The position numbers were made by a program, and so were the translations under genes. The notes beneath the pieces are model-generated. The model made no database searches. It saw nothing but the letters and a program-made list of their open reading frames with translations, and was not told where the DNA came from. Positions 43,551 through 52,036 of a stretch of DNA of 64,000 bases are shown in pieces (position 1 is the stretch's first letter; every line of letters starts with the position of its first letter). Source of the DNA: Streptomyces sp. TSRI0281 (GTDB lineage: Bacteria; Actinomycetota; Actinomycetes; Streptomycetales; Streptomycetaceae); contig NZ_LWLE01000033.1 in NCBI RefSeq assembly GCF_001905125.1, forward strand, positions 307,234-371,233. Direction: 5' to 3'.

Positions 43551-43682
43551 GCCGCCGGGGGGCTCCCGGGCGTCACCGAGCCGGCCGGGGGCCGCGGAGC
43601 CGATAGGTGGGATCTCTGTGGTGGGCACCCTTCCCGTGTCCCCCTCCATGCGGCAGCATGCGCATGTCGGTACCCGAGAGAT

Positions 43683-43700
43683 CCGACCAATCCTGGTCGG
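43683..43700. promoter_or_regulatory. inverted repeat upstream of the fucosidase gene
   Basis: CCGACCA-ATCC-TGGTCGG, a perfect 7-bp inverted repeat, ends 15 bp before the start codon and just ahead of the GGGAGG ribosome site. It could be an operator or a small RNA hairpin affecting translation. Confidence 0.4.
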
Positions 43701-43715
43701 GAATGGGAGGGAACC

Positions 43716-45482
43716 ATGGCACGACGCACCCGTGTGCTCAGCGCGCTCGCACTGGCGGCGGCGACCGCGCTCATCCCCGTACAGGCAACGGCACAGGTGA
43801 CGGCGCAGCCGACCGGACCGGCGACCGGACCGGCGACCGGACCGGCGACCGGACCGGCGTCGGCTCAGCGCTCCGCACCGCCGGGCGGCCCCTGCACCGC
43901 GCCCGTGAGGCCCGCCCCGCAGCTGGCCGTCGAGGCGTGCGACAGCCCGGAACGGATCATCGAGAAGGCCGCGAACATCGTCCCCACCCGCGGTCAGCTC
44001 GCCTGGCAGCAGCGGGAGATCACCGCCTTCACCCACTTCGGGATGAACACCTTCACCGGGCGCGAGTGGGGCTCCGGCACCGAGGACGAGAAGCTCTTCG
44101 CCCCCGGCGACATCGATGTCGACCAGTGGATGCGCGCCTACCGGGCGGCCGGTGCCGAGCAGGTCATGCTCACCGCCAAGCACCACGACGGCTTCGTCCT
44201 CTACCCCAGCCGCTACACCGACCACTCGGTGGCGCTCAGCCCCGGCAGCCCCGACGTCGTCGGCGCCTACGTCAAGGCCGCCCGCCGGGCGGGGCTCAAG
44301 GTCGGCCTGTACCTCTCGCCCTCCGACGGTGCCGAACTCCCGCACGCCTGGCACGCCCGGTGGGTCGGGACGATCCGTGAGAAGCAGGCCGAGGGCAAGC
44401 CGCTGAGCCTGCCCGAACGCGTCGCCCTGGAGGACGGCGACCGCGCCCCGGCCGGCGAGGGCCGCTTCGGCAACGGCAGCGCCGTCACCGAGCGCACCAT
44501 CCCCACCCTCGTCCCGGGCGACGACCGCGCCGACGCCGTCAGGCGCGGCGGGCTGCCCACCTTCACGGTGCGGGCCGACGACTACGACGCGTACTACCTC
44601 AACCAGGTCTATGAGCTCTTCACCGAGTACGGGCCGATCGAGGAGCTGTGGCTGGACGGCGCCAACCCCTGGTCCGGCTCCGGCATCACCCAGAAGTACG
44701 ACGTCAAGCAGTGGTTCGACACCATCAAGGCCCTCTCGCCGAACACCGTCGTCTTCCAGGGCCCGCAGGGCGTGCGCTGGGTCGGCAACGAGAACGGCAT
44801 CGCCCGTGAGACCGAGTGGAGCGTCACCCCGCACACCACCGACCCCTGGACCGGACTCGGCAGCCTGCCCAACGACTCCACCGACCCGGACATCGGCTCC
44901 CGGGACCGGATTCTGGCCCCCACCACCAAGTACCTCCAGTGGTACCCGGCCGAGGCCGACGTCTCCAACCGTCCCGGCTGGTTCTACCACCCCGAGCAAC
45001 AGCCCAAGACCCCCGCGCAGTTGATGGACCTGTACGAGAGGAGCGTCGGCCGCAACGCCTCGCTCCTGCTGAACGTGCCGCCCGCCCCGGACGGCCGGAT
45101 AGCCGACGCGGACGTCGCCTCGCTCACGGCCTTCGGCAAGGCGGTGCGCACCACGTACGGCACCGATGTGCGCAAGCGGGGGCCGGGGCCGTACACCTTC
45201 GACCGCGTCGCCGTCCGCGAGGACATCCGGCGCGGACAGCGGGTGGAACGGTTCGCCGTCGAGGCCCGGATCGGCGGGTCCTGGCAGCGGATCGCCGAGG
45301 GCACCACGATCGGCCACCGGCGCATCCTGCCCCTGCCCGCACCGGTCACCGCGACGGCGGTACGGGTGAAGGTCCTCGCGTCCCGGGCCGCGCCGCACCT
45401 CGGCGCGACCACGCTCCACCTCGGCGCGACGGCCTTCCCTCCCGGTGCCACGGCCCCTCAGGAGCCGCCCCGGTCGAGGTAG
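43716..45482 (+). CDS. secreted alpha-L-fucosidase (GH29)
   Basis: 588 aa. A Sec signal peptide (about 1-28, ending in ATAQ) is followed by a Thr/Pro/Ala linker with four GPAT repeats (12-bp DNA unit). The GH29 barrel starts near residue 75: FTHFGMNTFTGREWGSG, QVMLTAKHHDGFVLYPS, and EELWLDGANPW, where the Asp of WLDG is the nucleophile of GH29 enzymes. A C-terminal beta domain of about 100 residues resembles F5/8-type or Ig binding modules. It releases fucose from outside glycans. ATG 43716 has GGGAGG at 5 nt. Its end overlaps the response regulator gene by 25 bp, tail to tail. Confidence 0.92.
   Translation: MARRTRVLSALALAAATALIPVQATAQVTAQPTGPATGPATGPATGPASAQRSAPPGGPCTAPVRPAPQLAVEACDSPERIIEKAANIVPTRGQLAWQQREITAFTHFGMNTFTGREWGSGTEDEKLFAPGDIDVDQWMRAYRAAGAEQVMLTAKHHDGFVLYPSRYTDHSVALSPGSPDVVGAYVKAARRAGLKVGLYLSPSDGAELPHAWHARWVGTIREKQAEGKPLSLPERVALEDGDRAPAGEGRFGNGSAVTERTIPTLVPGDDRADAVRRGGLPTFTVRADDYDAYYLNQVYELFTEYGPIEELWLDGANPWSGSGITQKYDVKQWFDTIKALSPNTVVFQGPQGVRWVGNENGIARETEWSVTPHTTDPWTGLGSLPNDSTDPDIGSRDRILAPTTKYLQWYPAEADVSNRPGWFYHPEQQPKTPAQLMDLYERSVGRNASLLLNVPPAPDGRIADADVASLTAFGKAVRTTYGTDVRKRGPGPYTFDRVAVREDIRRGQRVERFAVEARIGGSWQRIAEGTTIGHRRILPLPAPVTATAVRVKVLASRAAPHLGATTLHLGATAFPPGATAPQEPPRSR
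43809..43859. repeat. 12-bp tandem repeat in the fucosidase linker
   Basis: Four near-perfect copies of ACCGGACCGGCG encode Thr-Gly-Pro-Ala units directly after the signal peptide. Confidence 0.9.
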
Positions 45483-46111
45483 GCGAGCACCGCGAGAACG
45501 CGGCGATTGTCGTCGTCCGACGGCGGCAGCCCGAGCTTCCCGAAGATGTTCGAGGTGTGCTTGGCCACCGCCCGCTCCGTGATCACCATGTGCGAGGCGA
45601 TCGCCGCGTTCGAGCGGCCCTGGGCCATCTGCTCCATGACCTCGCGCTCGCGCGGGGTGAGACCGCCCATCGGCTTGTCCTGCGAACGGCGTGACAGCAG
45701 CTGCGAGATGACCTGCGGATCCATCGCCGTACCGCCCGCCGCGACCCGGCGGACCCCGTCGATGAACTGGTCCGCGTCGAAGACCCGGTCCTTGAGCAGA
45801 TAGCCGATGCCGCCGTTGCCGTCCGCCAGCAGCTCACGCGCGTACAGCTGCTCCACATGCTGCGACAGCACCAGCACCGGCAGTCCGGGCCGCGCCCGCC
45901 GGGCGGCCAGCGCGCACTGGAGGCCCTCGTCCGTGTGGGACGGCGGAAGCCGGACGTCGACAACAGCGACGTCCGGCTTCAACTCGGCCAGGGCCCGGGT
46001 CAGTTCGGGCCCGGTCTCCACAGCCGCGGCGATCTCGAAATCGTAGGCTTCCAGCATGCGCACCAGGCCGTCGCGCAACAGGAAGAGATCTTCGGCTAGG
46101 ACAACTCGCAA
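45458..46111 (-). CDS. NarL/LuxR-family response regulator
   Basis: 217 aa. Receiver domain (acidic pocket LAEDL, phospho-acceptor Asp in VAVVDVRLPP near residue 52, Lys in YLLKDR near 105) and C-terminal LuxR HTH (GLTPREREVMEQMAQGRSNAAIASHMVITERAVAKH, split here only for reading). The only start that fits the receiver is TTG 46111, with GGAGA nearby; it overlaps the kinase stop by 16 bp, so the two are coupled. It would be phosphorylated by the kinase and activate unknown genes. Confidence 0.9.
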   Translation of the reverse strand: MRVVLAEDLFLLRDGLVRMLEAYDFEIAAAVETGPELTRALAELKPDVAVVDVRLPPSHTDEGLQCALAARRARPGLPVLVLSQHVEQLYARELLADGNGGIGYLLKDRVFDADQFIDGVRRVAAGGTAMDPQVISQLLSRRSQDKPMGGLTPREREVMEQMAQGRSNAAIASHMVITERAVAKHTSNIFGKLGLPPSDDDNRRVLAVLAYLDRGGS

Positions 46112-47364
46112 GGGATCTCCATGGTCACCATGGTGGGACCGCCCGCTGGGCTGCTGACGGCCAGTACGCCGTCGAATGTACCGAGTCGGCGTTCGACTCC
46201 GCTCAGCCCCGAGCCGGAACCGATCGCCGCACCGCCCCTGCCGTTGTCCGTCACGGAGACGCGCAGCATCCCGTCGGCGTGATGCACGTCCACCCAGAGC
46301 CGGTCGGCGCCCGAGTGCTTCACCGCGTTCGTCAGGATCTCGCTGACCGCGAAGTACGCCGCCGACTCCACCGGCGCCCCGGCCCGCCCGGTCAGCTCCA
46401 CATGTACGTCGGACTCGGTCGGCAGCCGCAGGGCCAGCGCCTTCACCGCGTCGCCGAGCCCGCGCTCGGCCAGTACCGGCGGATGGATGCCCCGCACCAG
46501 ATCGCGCAGCTCGGTGAGGGCCTCGGCGGAGGACGCGCGGGCCATCGCCAGCAGCTTCTTCGCCTGGGCCGGGTCCTTCTCGACGAGCGCCTCGATGGTG
46601 CCCAGGTTCATGCCCATGGCGACCAGCCGGGCCTGGGCGCCGTCGTGCAGATCCCGTTCGATGCGCCGCAGTTCGGACGCCGCCGTGTCCACCGCCTCGT
46701 GGCGGGTCTCGGTGAGCCGGTCGATGCGCTGCGCCAGCTCCTGTTCATGGGTGGGAGCGAGGACCGAGCGGGCGAGCACGAAGTGCAGACGCAGCAGCGG
46801 TTCGCTCACCTTCAGCCCGACGGCGAACAGCACGATGCCCAGGGCGACGGCGGCCAGCGCGGACGCCTGGCTGTCCACCGGCACGAATCCGTACCAGTAC
46901 GCGTCGTCCCGGAACACCCGCCACAGCCCCGCCGCCAGGACCAGCGACTCCAGCGGGTAGATCATCAGTGCGGCGGCCAGGACCGACAGGACGTATCCGG
47001 CCGTCATGTCGACCAGCAGCCACTGGAGGTCGCGCCAGGTCGCCGGGTCCTTCAGCATCAGCGTCGTGCGCTCCACCTGCCCGGTGAAACCCGTGCGCAC
47101 ATCCGGCGGAAAGGGCCGGTACGGCACCGGAATGCGGACGTCCGACCAGGTGACCGCCCACAGCCGGCGCTGATTGGCGTGCCTGCGCACCGCTTCGAGC
47201 ACCGGGGGAGTGGTGACGAGCCCGATGCCCAGCAGGATGAAGGCGATGGAGAGCACCGACAGCACGAACAGGGTGATCGACCCCACCAGACCGACGAAGG
47301 AGAGGGCGAAACCGCGTCCGGCCGCCCGCATCGGCGGCCGTATCCGCTCCAACATCGCATTCAT
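46096..47364 (-). CDS. NarL-type sensor histidine kinase
   Basis: 422 aa. About four to six TM helices in a N-terminal sensor region (putative-sensor family, residues 20-190), HisKA_3 box ELRRIERDLHDGAQARLVAM with the phospho-His, and a HATPase with EILTNAVKHSGA, VSVTDNGRGG and GSGLSGVERRLG. The start ATG 47364 has GGAGA at 7 nt. Partner of the overlapping response regulator. The extracytoplasmic part is short, so it may sense envelope stress or membrane-embedded drugs, as in similar MMPL-adjacent systems. Confidence 0.92.
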   Translation of the reverse strand: MNAMLERIRPPMRAAGRGFALSFVGLVGSITLFVLSVLSIAFILLGIGLVTTPPVLEAVRRHANQRRLWAVTWSDVRIPVPYRPFPPDVRTGFTGQVERTTLMLKDPATWRDLQWLLVDMTAGYVLSVLAAALMIYPLESLVLAAGLWRVFRDDAYWYGFVPVDSQASALAAVALGIVLFAVGLKVSEPLLRLHFVLARSVLAPTHEQELAQRIDRLTETRHEAVDTAASELRRIERDLHDGAQARLVAMGMNLGTIEALVEKDPAQAKKLLAMARASSAEALTELRDLVRGIHPPVLAERGLGDAVKALALRLPTESDVHVELTGRAGAPVESAAYFAVSEILTNAVKHSGADRLWVDVHHADGMLRVSVTDNGRGGAAIGSGSGLSGVERRLGTFDGVLAVSSPAGGPTMVTMEIPCELS

Positions 47365-47599
47365 GGTGGTATCTCCCCTCACGGGACCCGAGCAGGTCCC
47401 GGTCCGAGGACAGTCTCACCCGAGCGGGGCCGCGGGCGTGAGCCGGTTCGCCACCCGCGCGGGGGTGTACCTGGCACCACCCCCTGACCTCGCCCTACGG
47501 CTCGGGCAGTGGGTGTTTCGACGGCTGGGGAGGGCGGTCCGCCGTCCCTAGATTCGTCAGCGTCTTGTCCGACGTTTACTTTCTGGGGGCGAAAACCGC

Positions 47600-49744
47600 A
47601 TGAGGCGCAACCTCGCGGCACGCATCGGTGTGTGGAGCGCGCACCACCGCAAAACGGCCATTCTCGGCTGGTTGCTCTTCGTCGTGCTCGCCACGGGCAT
47701 CGGCGGAGCATCCGGCATGGTCGAGATGACCGACGCGGAGAACGGCGCGGGCGACTCGGTCTGCGCGGAGCGGATCCTCTCCGACGCCGGGCTCGACAAG
47801 CCCGCGGGCGAGCTGGTCATGGTGTCCGCGTCCGCCGCCGGGGAGTGGAAGGCAGCCGCCCGGGACGTCTCCGCCGCCGTGCGGAAGACCGGCGAGGTAC
47901 GCAACCTCGCGGAGCCCGTCCCCTCCGAGGACGGCAAGGACGCCCTGATCACCTTCGAGATGAAGGGCGACGCGGCGACCGCCGCCGACCGGGTGCAGCC
48001 GGTACTGGACGCGGTCGCCTCGGCCGGGAAGGAGCACGGGGGCGTCGAGATCCACCAGTTCGGCGAGGCCAGCGCGGGCAAGTGGCTCGGCGACCTGCTC
48101 GCCGAGGACTTCAAGAAGGCCGAGTTCACCGCCGTACCGCTGGCGCTGGGCATCCTGCTCGTGGCCTTCGGCGCCGTGGTGGCCGCCCTGCTCCCGGTGG
48201 GGCTCGCGCTGACCGCGTGCATGGCCGCCTTCGGTCTGCTCTCGCTCGCCAGCCACCAGCTGCACCTGTTCCAGACCACGTACTCCGTGATGTTCCTGAT
48301 GGGCTTCGCCGTCGGCGTCGACTACTGCCTGTTCTATCTGCGCCGCGAACGTGACGAGCGGGCCGCGGGCCGGGACGCCGAGACGGCCCTGCGGATCGCG
48401 GCGGCGACCAGCGGCCGGGCCGTGCTCGTCTCCGGCGTGACCGTGATGGTGGCCATGGGCGGCATGTTCCTGTCCGGACTGCTGCTGTTCAAGGGGTTCG
48501 CGCTCGCCACGATCATCGTCGTGTTCATCGCGATGCTGGGTTCCGTGACGGTGCTGCCGGCCCTGCTGTCCTGGCTCGGCGACCGGATCGACGCGGGACG
48601 CGTTCCGCTGCTGAACCGGCGTGGCAAGCGGGGCGCGCGGCCCGCCGGAGGCATCGCCGGCACCGTGCTGGGGCCGGTCCTGGCCCGGCCCAAGGTCTTC
48701 GCCGTCGGGGCCGTCCTGGTCCTGCTCGCCCTGGCGGCACCCGCCCTCGGCATGAAGACCGAGGCGCTCGGACTGGAGAAGCAGTTCGGCTCGGACTCGG
48801 CGCTCGCGGTCGCCCACCGGCACATCACCGACAGCTTCCCCGGCGGCCCCGCCCCGGCCCTCGTCGTGGTCTCGGCGGACGACATCGGCACGCCGGAACT
48901 CCGCAAGGCGCTCGGCTCCTTCGACAAGGTGACCGTCCACACCGCCCAGAACGTCGCGGAGATCGAGGTACCGCTGCCGGGCGGCCAGGCGGATCTGGCC
49001 GAGCTGCGCGAGGAACGGGTACCGGACGCCTTCGACGGCACAGGGGCCCAGGCGTATGTGACCGGGGAACTCGCGAATTCCGTCGACTTCAACGATCAGC
49101 TGAAGCGCGGCATGGTCCCGGTCTTCGCGTTCATCACGGTGGTGACCTTCCTGCTGATGCTGTTCTGCTTCCGCTCGTACGTCATCGCGGTGACCTCGAT
49201 CCTGCTCAACCTGCTCTCCGTGGGCGCCGCCTACGGTGTGATGGTCGCCGTCTTCCAGCACGGCTGGGGTGCCTCGCTGATCGGCTCCGAAGGCGTCGGC
49301 GCCATCGAGTCCTGGATGCCGCTGTTCGTCCTGGTGGTCCTCTTCGGACTGTCCATGGACTACCACGTGTTCGTGGTCTCCCGGATCCGTGAGGCCCGCC
49401 TCGGCGGCGCGGACAACCGGACCGCGATCGACACGGGCATCCGGCACACGGCCGGTGCGGTGACCGGTGCCGCGGCGATCATGGTGGCGGTGTTCGCGGT
49501 CTTCGGGACCCTGTCCATGCAGGACATGCAGCAGATGGGCGTCGGCCTCGCGGTGGCGGTGCTGCTGGACGCCACGGTCGTACGGATGGTCCTGCTGCCC
49601 TCCGTCATGCTGCTGCTCGGGGAGCGGAACTGGCGCACCCCGCGCGGACTTTCCCGGCTGCCGAGCCTGGAGCACGACGCCCCGGCACCGGGCGGGGGAG
49701 CGGACGGGGCCGGCGTCACGGTGGGGGCCGGCACGCGCGGCTGA
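47600..49744 (+). CDS. MMPL/RND-family transporter
   Basis: 714 aa. Two repeats of an MMPL module: TM helix (ILGWLLFVVLATGIG), a 150-residue extracytoplasmic loop, then five TM helices including GFAVGVDYCLFYLRRERDER, and a second half with GLSMDYHVFVVSRIREAR. The two D-Y motifs in TM4/TM10 are the proton-relay residues. It exports lipids or drugs. Divergent from the two-component pair (235-bp gap), a likely target of its response regulator. ATG 47600 follows GGGGGC. It ends at the 21-bp hairpin. Confidence 0.92.
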   Translation: MRRNLAARIGVWSAHHRKTAILGWLLFVVLATGIGGASGMVEMTDAENGAGDSVCAERILSDAGLDKPAGELVMVSASAAGEWKAAARDVSAAVRKTGEVRNLAEPVPSEDGKDALITFEMKGDAATAADRVQPVLDAVASAGKEHGGVEIHQFGEASAGKWLGDLLAEDFKKAEFTAVPLALGILLVAFGAVVAALLPVGLALTACMAAFGLLSLASHQLHLFQTTYSVMFLMGFAVGVDYCLFYLRRERDERAAGRDAETALRIAAATSGRAVLVSGVTVMVAMGGMFLSGLLLFKGFALATIIVVFIAMLGSVTVLPALLSWLGDRIDAGRVPLLNRRGKRGARPAGGIAGTVLGPVLARPKVFAVGAVLVLLALAAPALGMKTEALGLEKQFGSDSALAVAHRHITDSFPGGPAPALVVVSADDIGTPELRKALGSFDKVTVHTAQNVAEIEVPLPGGQADLAELREERVPDAFDGTGAQAYVTGELANSVDFNDQLKRGMVPVFAFITVVTFLLMLFCFRSYVIAVTSILLNLLSVGAAYGVMVAVFQHGWGASLIGSEGVGAIESWMPLFVLVVLFGLSMDYHVFVVSRIREARLGGADNRTAIDTGIRHTAGAVTGAAAIMVAVFAVFGTLSMQDMQQMGVGLAVAVLLDATVVRMVLLPSVMLLLGERNWRTPRGLSRLPSLEHDAPAPGGGADGAGVTVGAGTRG

Positions 49745-49805
49745 CCCGTACAGCTGACCCGTACAGCTGACCCGTGCAGCTGTCCCGTACAGCTGACCCG
49801 TACAC
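49745..49805. repeat. 13-bp tandem repeat after the MMPL gene
   Basis: GACCCGTACAGCT occurs about five times with small changes directly after the stop codon. Confidence 0.8.
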
Positions 49806-49808
49806 GGC

Positions 49809-49854
49809 GATGTGGCTCCGGCCCCCGGTGCGAACCGGGGGCCGGAGCCACATC
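49809..49854. terminator. perfect bidirectional terminator
   Basis: A perfect 21-bp inverted repeat (49809-49829 with 49834-49854) with a GCGA tetraloop separates the convergent MMPL and winged-helix genes. One of the strongest hairpins in the window. Confidence 0.9.
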
Positions 49855-49871
49855 GGCCCGACCCGGACCCG

Positions 49872-50555
49872 TCAGGGGGCGTACTTGTAGCCCACCCGCC
49901 GGACCGTCTGGATGGAGCGGCGGTACTCGGCGCCCAGCTTGCGGCGCAGCCGGGCCACATGGACATCGACGGTGCGCCCGTCGCCCACGTGCCCGTAGCC
50001 CCAGACCGTGGTCACCAGCTGATCGCGGGTGTGCACCCGGTGCGGATGCGCCACCAGGTGGGCCAGCAGCTCGAACTCCAGGTACGTCAGATCCAGCGTC
50101 CTGCCGTCCACCGCGGCGGTGCGCCGGGTGGCGTCGATCCGGACGGGACCGGCCGGATGGGCCGCGTCGACCGCCTCCGGGACGAAGTGCTGGGCGACCG
50201 GCAACTGGCCCGCCCGGTCGAACTGCCGCTCACCGGTCCGGTCGGCCTGCCGGTGCTGGGAGGCGGCGACCGCGCCGGCGATGGCCGGCTGCTGATCGGC
50301 CGGTACGAGCACCAGGTAACCGATCATCGGCGGGTGGCCGGGCAGCGCGGGGAGGGTGTGCTGAGGCGCGGGCAGCCAGGTGGCACCCGGCGGCAGGAAG
50401 TCGGCCACGTCGGAGATCCGGACGACCTCGTCACGGTCGACGGCGCGCAGCCGGTGCCGGTTGGGGGAGAGGGGGCGGGCGGTGGTGGCCGCGGCGGGCG
50501 CCGCGGATGGCGCGGTGGCAGCGGAAGCGGCGGAGAAGGTACGAGTGTTCGCCAT
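49872..50555 (-). CDS. OmpR-type winged-helix protein without receiver domain
   Basis: 227 aa. The C-terminal 95 residues are a full OmpR/PhoB winged helix (RTLDLTYLEFELLAHLVAHP, VHTRDQLVTTVWGY, TVDVHVARLRRKLG, IQTVRRVGYKY). The first half is Ala/Pro-rich, then has GYLVLVPADQQPA, which does not contain the acidic pocket or phospho-Asp of a receiver. It is thus an orphan DNA binder with an unknown N-terminal sensor. Such proteins are widespread in streptomycetes and unstudied. Start ATG 50555. Confidence 0.85.
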   Translation of the reverse strand: MANTRTFSAASAATAPSAAPAAATTARPLSPNRHRLRAVDRDEVVRISDVADFLPPGATWLPAPQHTLPALPGHPPMIGYLVLVPADQQPAIAGAVAASQHRQADRTGERQFDRAGQLPVAQHFVPEAVDAAHPAGPVRIDATRRTAAVDGRTLDLTYLEFELLAHLVAHPHRVHTRDQLVTTVWGYGHVGDGRTVDVHVARLRRKLGAEYRRSIQTVRRVGYKYAP

Positions 50556-50996
50556 GGAGGGTCAGCTCTTTCGCGCGAGGAGTCGTCAAGGACGGACTTG
50601 CGTCGTGCGCGCGGACCGAAGGCCGGGTGAGCGGCTTTAGAGGGCCTGCGCGTTCCACGCGCGGCAACACACCCGGTCGAAGTCATGATGCTGACGGGAA
50701 GGCCAGAACGGCTCTAGGTCGCTGGGACCCGACGCGATGTGCTGGAAGCTGGCCATGTCCCCATTGAAGCAGAGAATGCGGCAGGGCAGGAGGGTCCTCT
50801 CACCCGTCGATACGGCCCCTTGGTGTCACCTGCCTCACCGCTCCCGCACGCACCCTGCTCAAGGCCCCGTACGCTCCGTGCTCACGGGGCCGCACTTTCC
50901 GTGCCCCCGGGCAGTGTTCCCCGTCCCGTCCCCGTCCCGCACCGTCCCCCTCCCCGGCTGGTCCCGTCCTCGTCCTCTCCCCCCGCGTCGATCCGC
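50556..50996. other. 441-bp intergenic region, no gene seen
   Basis: Carries the upstream region of the winged-helix gene (TTGACGACTCCTCG-like stretch near 50590 on the minus strand). Short Pro/Ser/Arg-rich frames here show no coding character. No convincing terminator was found. Confidence 0.5.
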
Positions 50997-51905
50997 TCAA
51001 CCGATCAGCCGCTTGCGCCAGTCGAGAGCGTCCACATCGATCGCGTTGTCCGGCGAACCGTCCCACTTCACCGTCAGCCCCTCCTGGCGCAGGGCCGCCA
51101 CGACCTCCTGACCCACGTCCGTGGTGGTCCCCTCGGACCCCTCGAACCCGCCGTAGTACAGCGAGAGACCGTGCCCCGAGGCGGCGCCGTCGGTGTTCTG
51201 CGTAGGGAAGAAGACGAAGCCGCGCGCCTGCTCGTTCTCCGCGTGGATCTCGCTCAGCCCGCAGGAGCGGCAGCAGGTGAAATGCTCACGGGCCGTTATC
51301 CCGCGCCCCTCCAGTGCGGCGAACGCCCGCTCCAGCCGGTCCGCGTCGGTGACATCCGTCCACCGGGTCTGCTCGTCGACCCGCTCCAGCCACAGCCGTT
51401 CCACCAGCTCGCGGGCCTGCGCCCTGGTGACGGGGTGGACCCCGTCCTTGACGAGATAATCCTCGGCCGTCTCGGTGAGCGAGTCCACCGTGCCGTAACC
51501 GCCGCGCAGCGACAGCCGGATCCGGTCCTCCAACTGCTCCCGGATCTCCGGGGCGAGCTCCGGCACCGGATCGGCGGCGGGCATCTCGGCGTCCGCCCAC
51601 TCGATGCCCGCGTCCCACGCGGAATCCTGGCGCGCCCACCGCACCATCGCCTCGGCCACCCGGTCCGGGGAGCCGATCCGCGTGCGGAAGTGGTCCCGGG
51701 GGCCGCCGGCGCGGTACTCCAGCTGGTATTCCTCGCCCTCCTCGTGCCAGACCTGCACGAAGAATCCCGGCCGGTCCGGAACGCGCTGCACCACCAGGAA
51801 ACGGTCCTTGCGACCGCCGATGCGGTGCACCAGGTCACTCAGGGCGTCCGGCGACATGCGGGTGTGCGTCTCGGAGTTCTCGGTCTCCACCTTGATATCG
51901 AGCAT
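50997..51905 (-). CDS. DUF6891-like protein
   Basis: 302 aa. The N-terminal 110 residues form a small domain with ETHTRMSPDALSDLVHRIG and FFVQVWHEEGEEYQLEYRAGG. The C-terminal domain contains HFTCCRSCGLSEIHAENEQ and a following GFVFFPTQNT, the pattern of Streptomyces DUF6891 proteins. The cysteines may bind metal. No catalytic function is known. It lies upstream of the winged-helix gene and downstream of glnII, separated from glnII by a strong terminator. Cytosolic. Confidence 0.7.
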   Translation of the reverse strand: MLDIKVETENSETHTRMSPDALSDLVHRIGGRKDRFLVVQRVPDRPGFFVQVWHEEGEEYQLEYRAGGPRDHFRTRIGSPDRVAEAMVRWARQDSAWDAGIEWADAEMPAADPVPELAPEIREQLEDRIRLSLRGGYGTVDSLTETAEDYLVKDGVHPVTRAQARELVERLWLERVDEQTRWTDVTDADRLERAFAALEGRGITAREHFTCCRSCGLSEIHAENEQARGFVFFPTQNTDGAASGHGLSLYYGGFEGSEGTTTDVGQEVVAALRQEGLTVKWDGSPDNAIDVDALDWRKRLIG

Positions 51906-51975
51906 GGTTCAACCCTGACACGCGCCACTGACAACCGGCGGTGCCACCGACAGCCGGCCGGAGCCCGGCCACGGC

Positions 51976-52013
51976 AAGGGGCCGCCCGCCGGAACACCGG
52001 CGGGCGGCCCCTT
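51976..52013 (-). terminator. terminator of glnII
   Basis: A perfect 17-bp stem (51976-51992 with 51997-52013) with AACA loop, 23 nt after the glnII stop. Confidence 0.85.
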
Positions 52014-52036
52014 CGCGTGCGCGGGACAGCGCGGGA

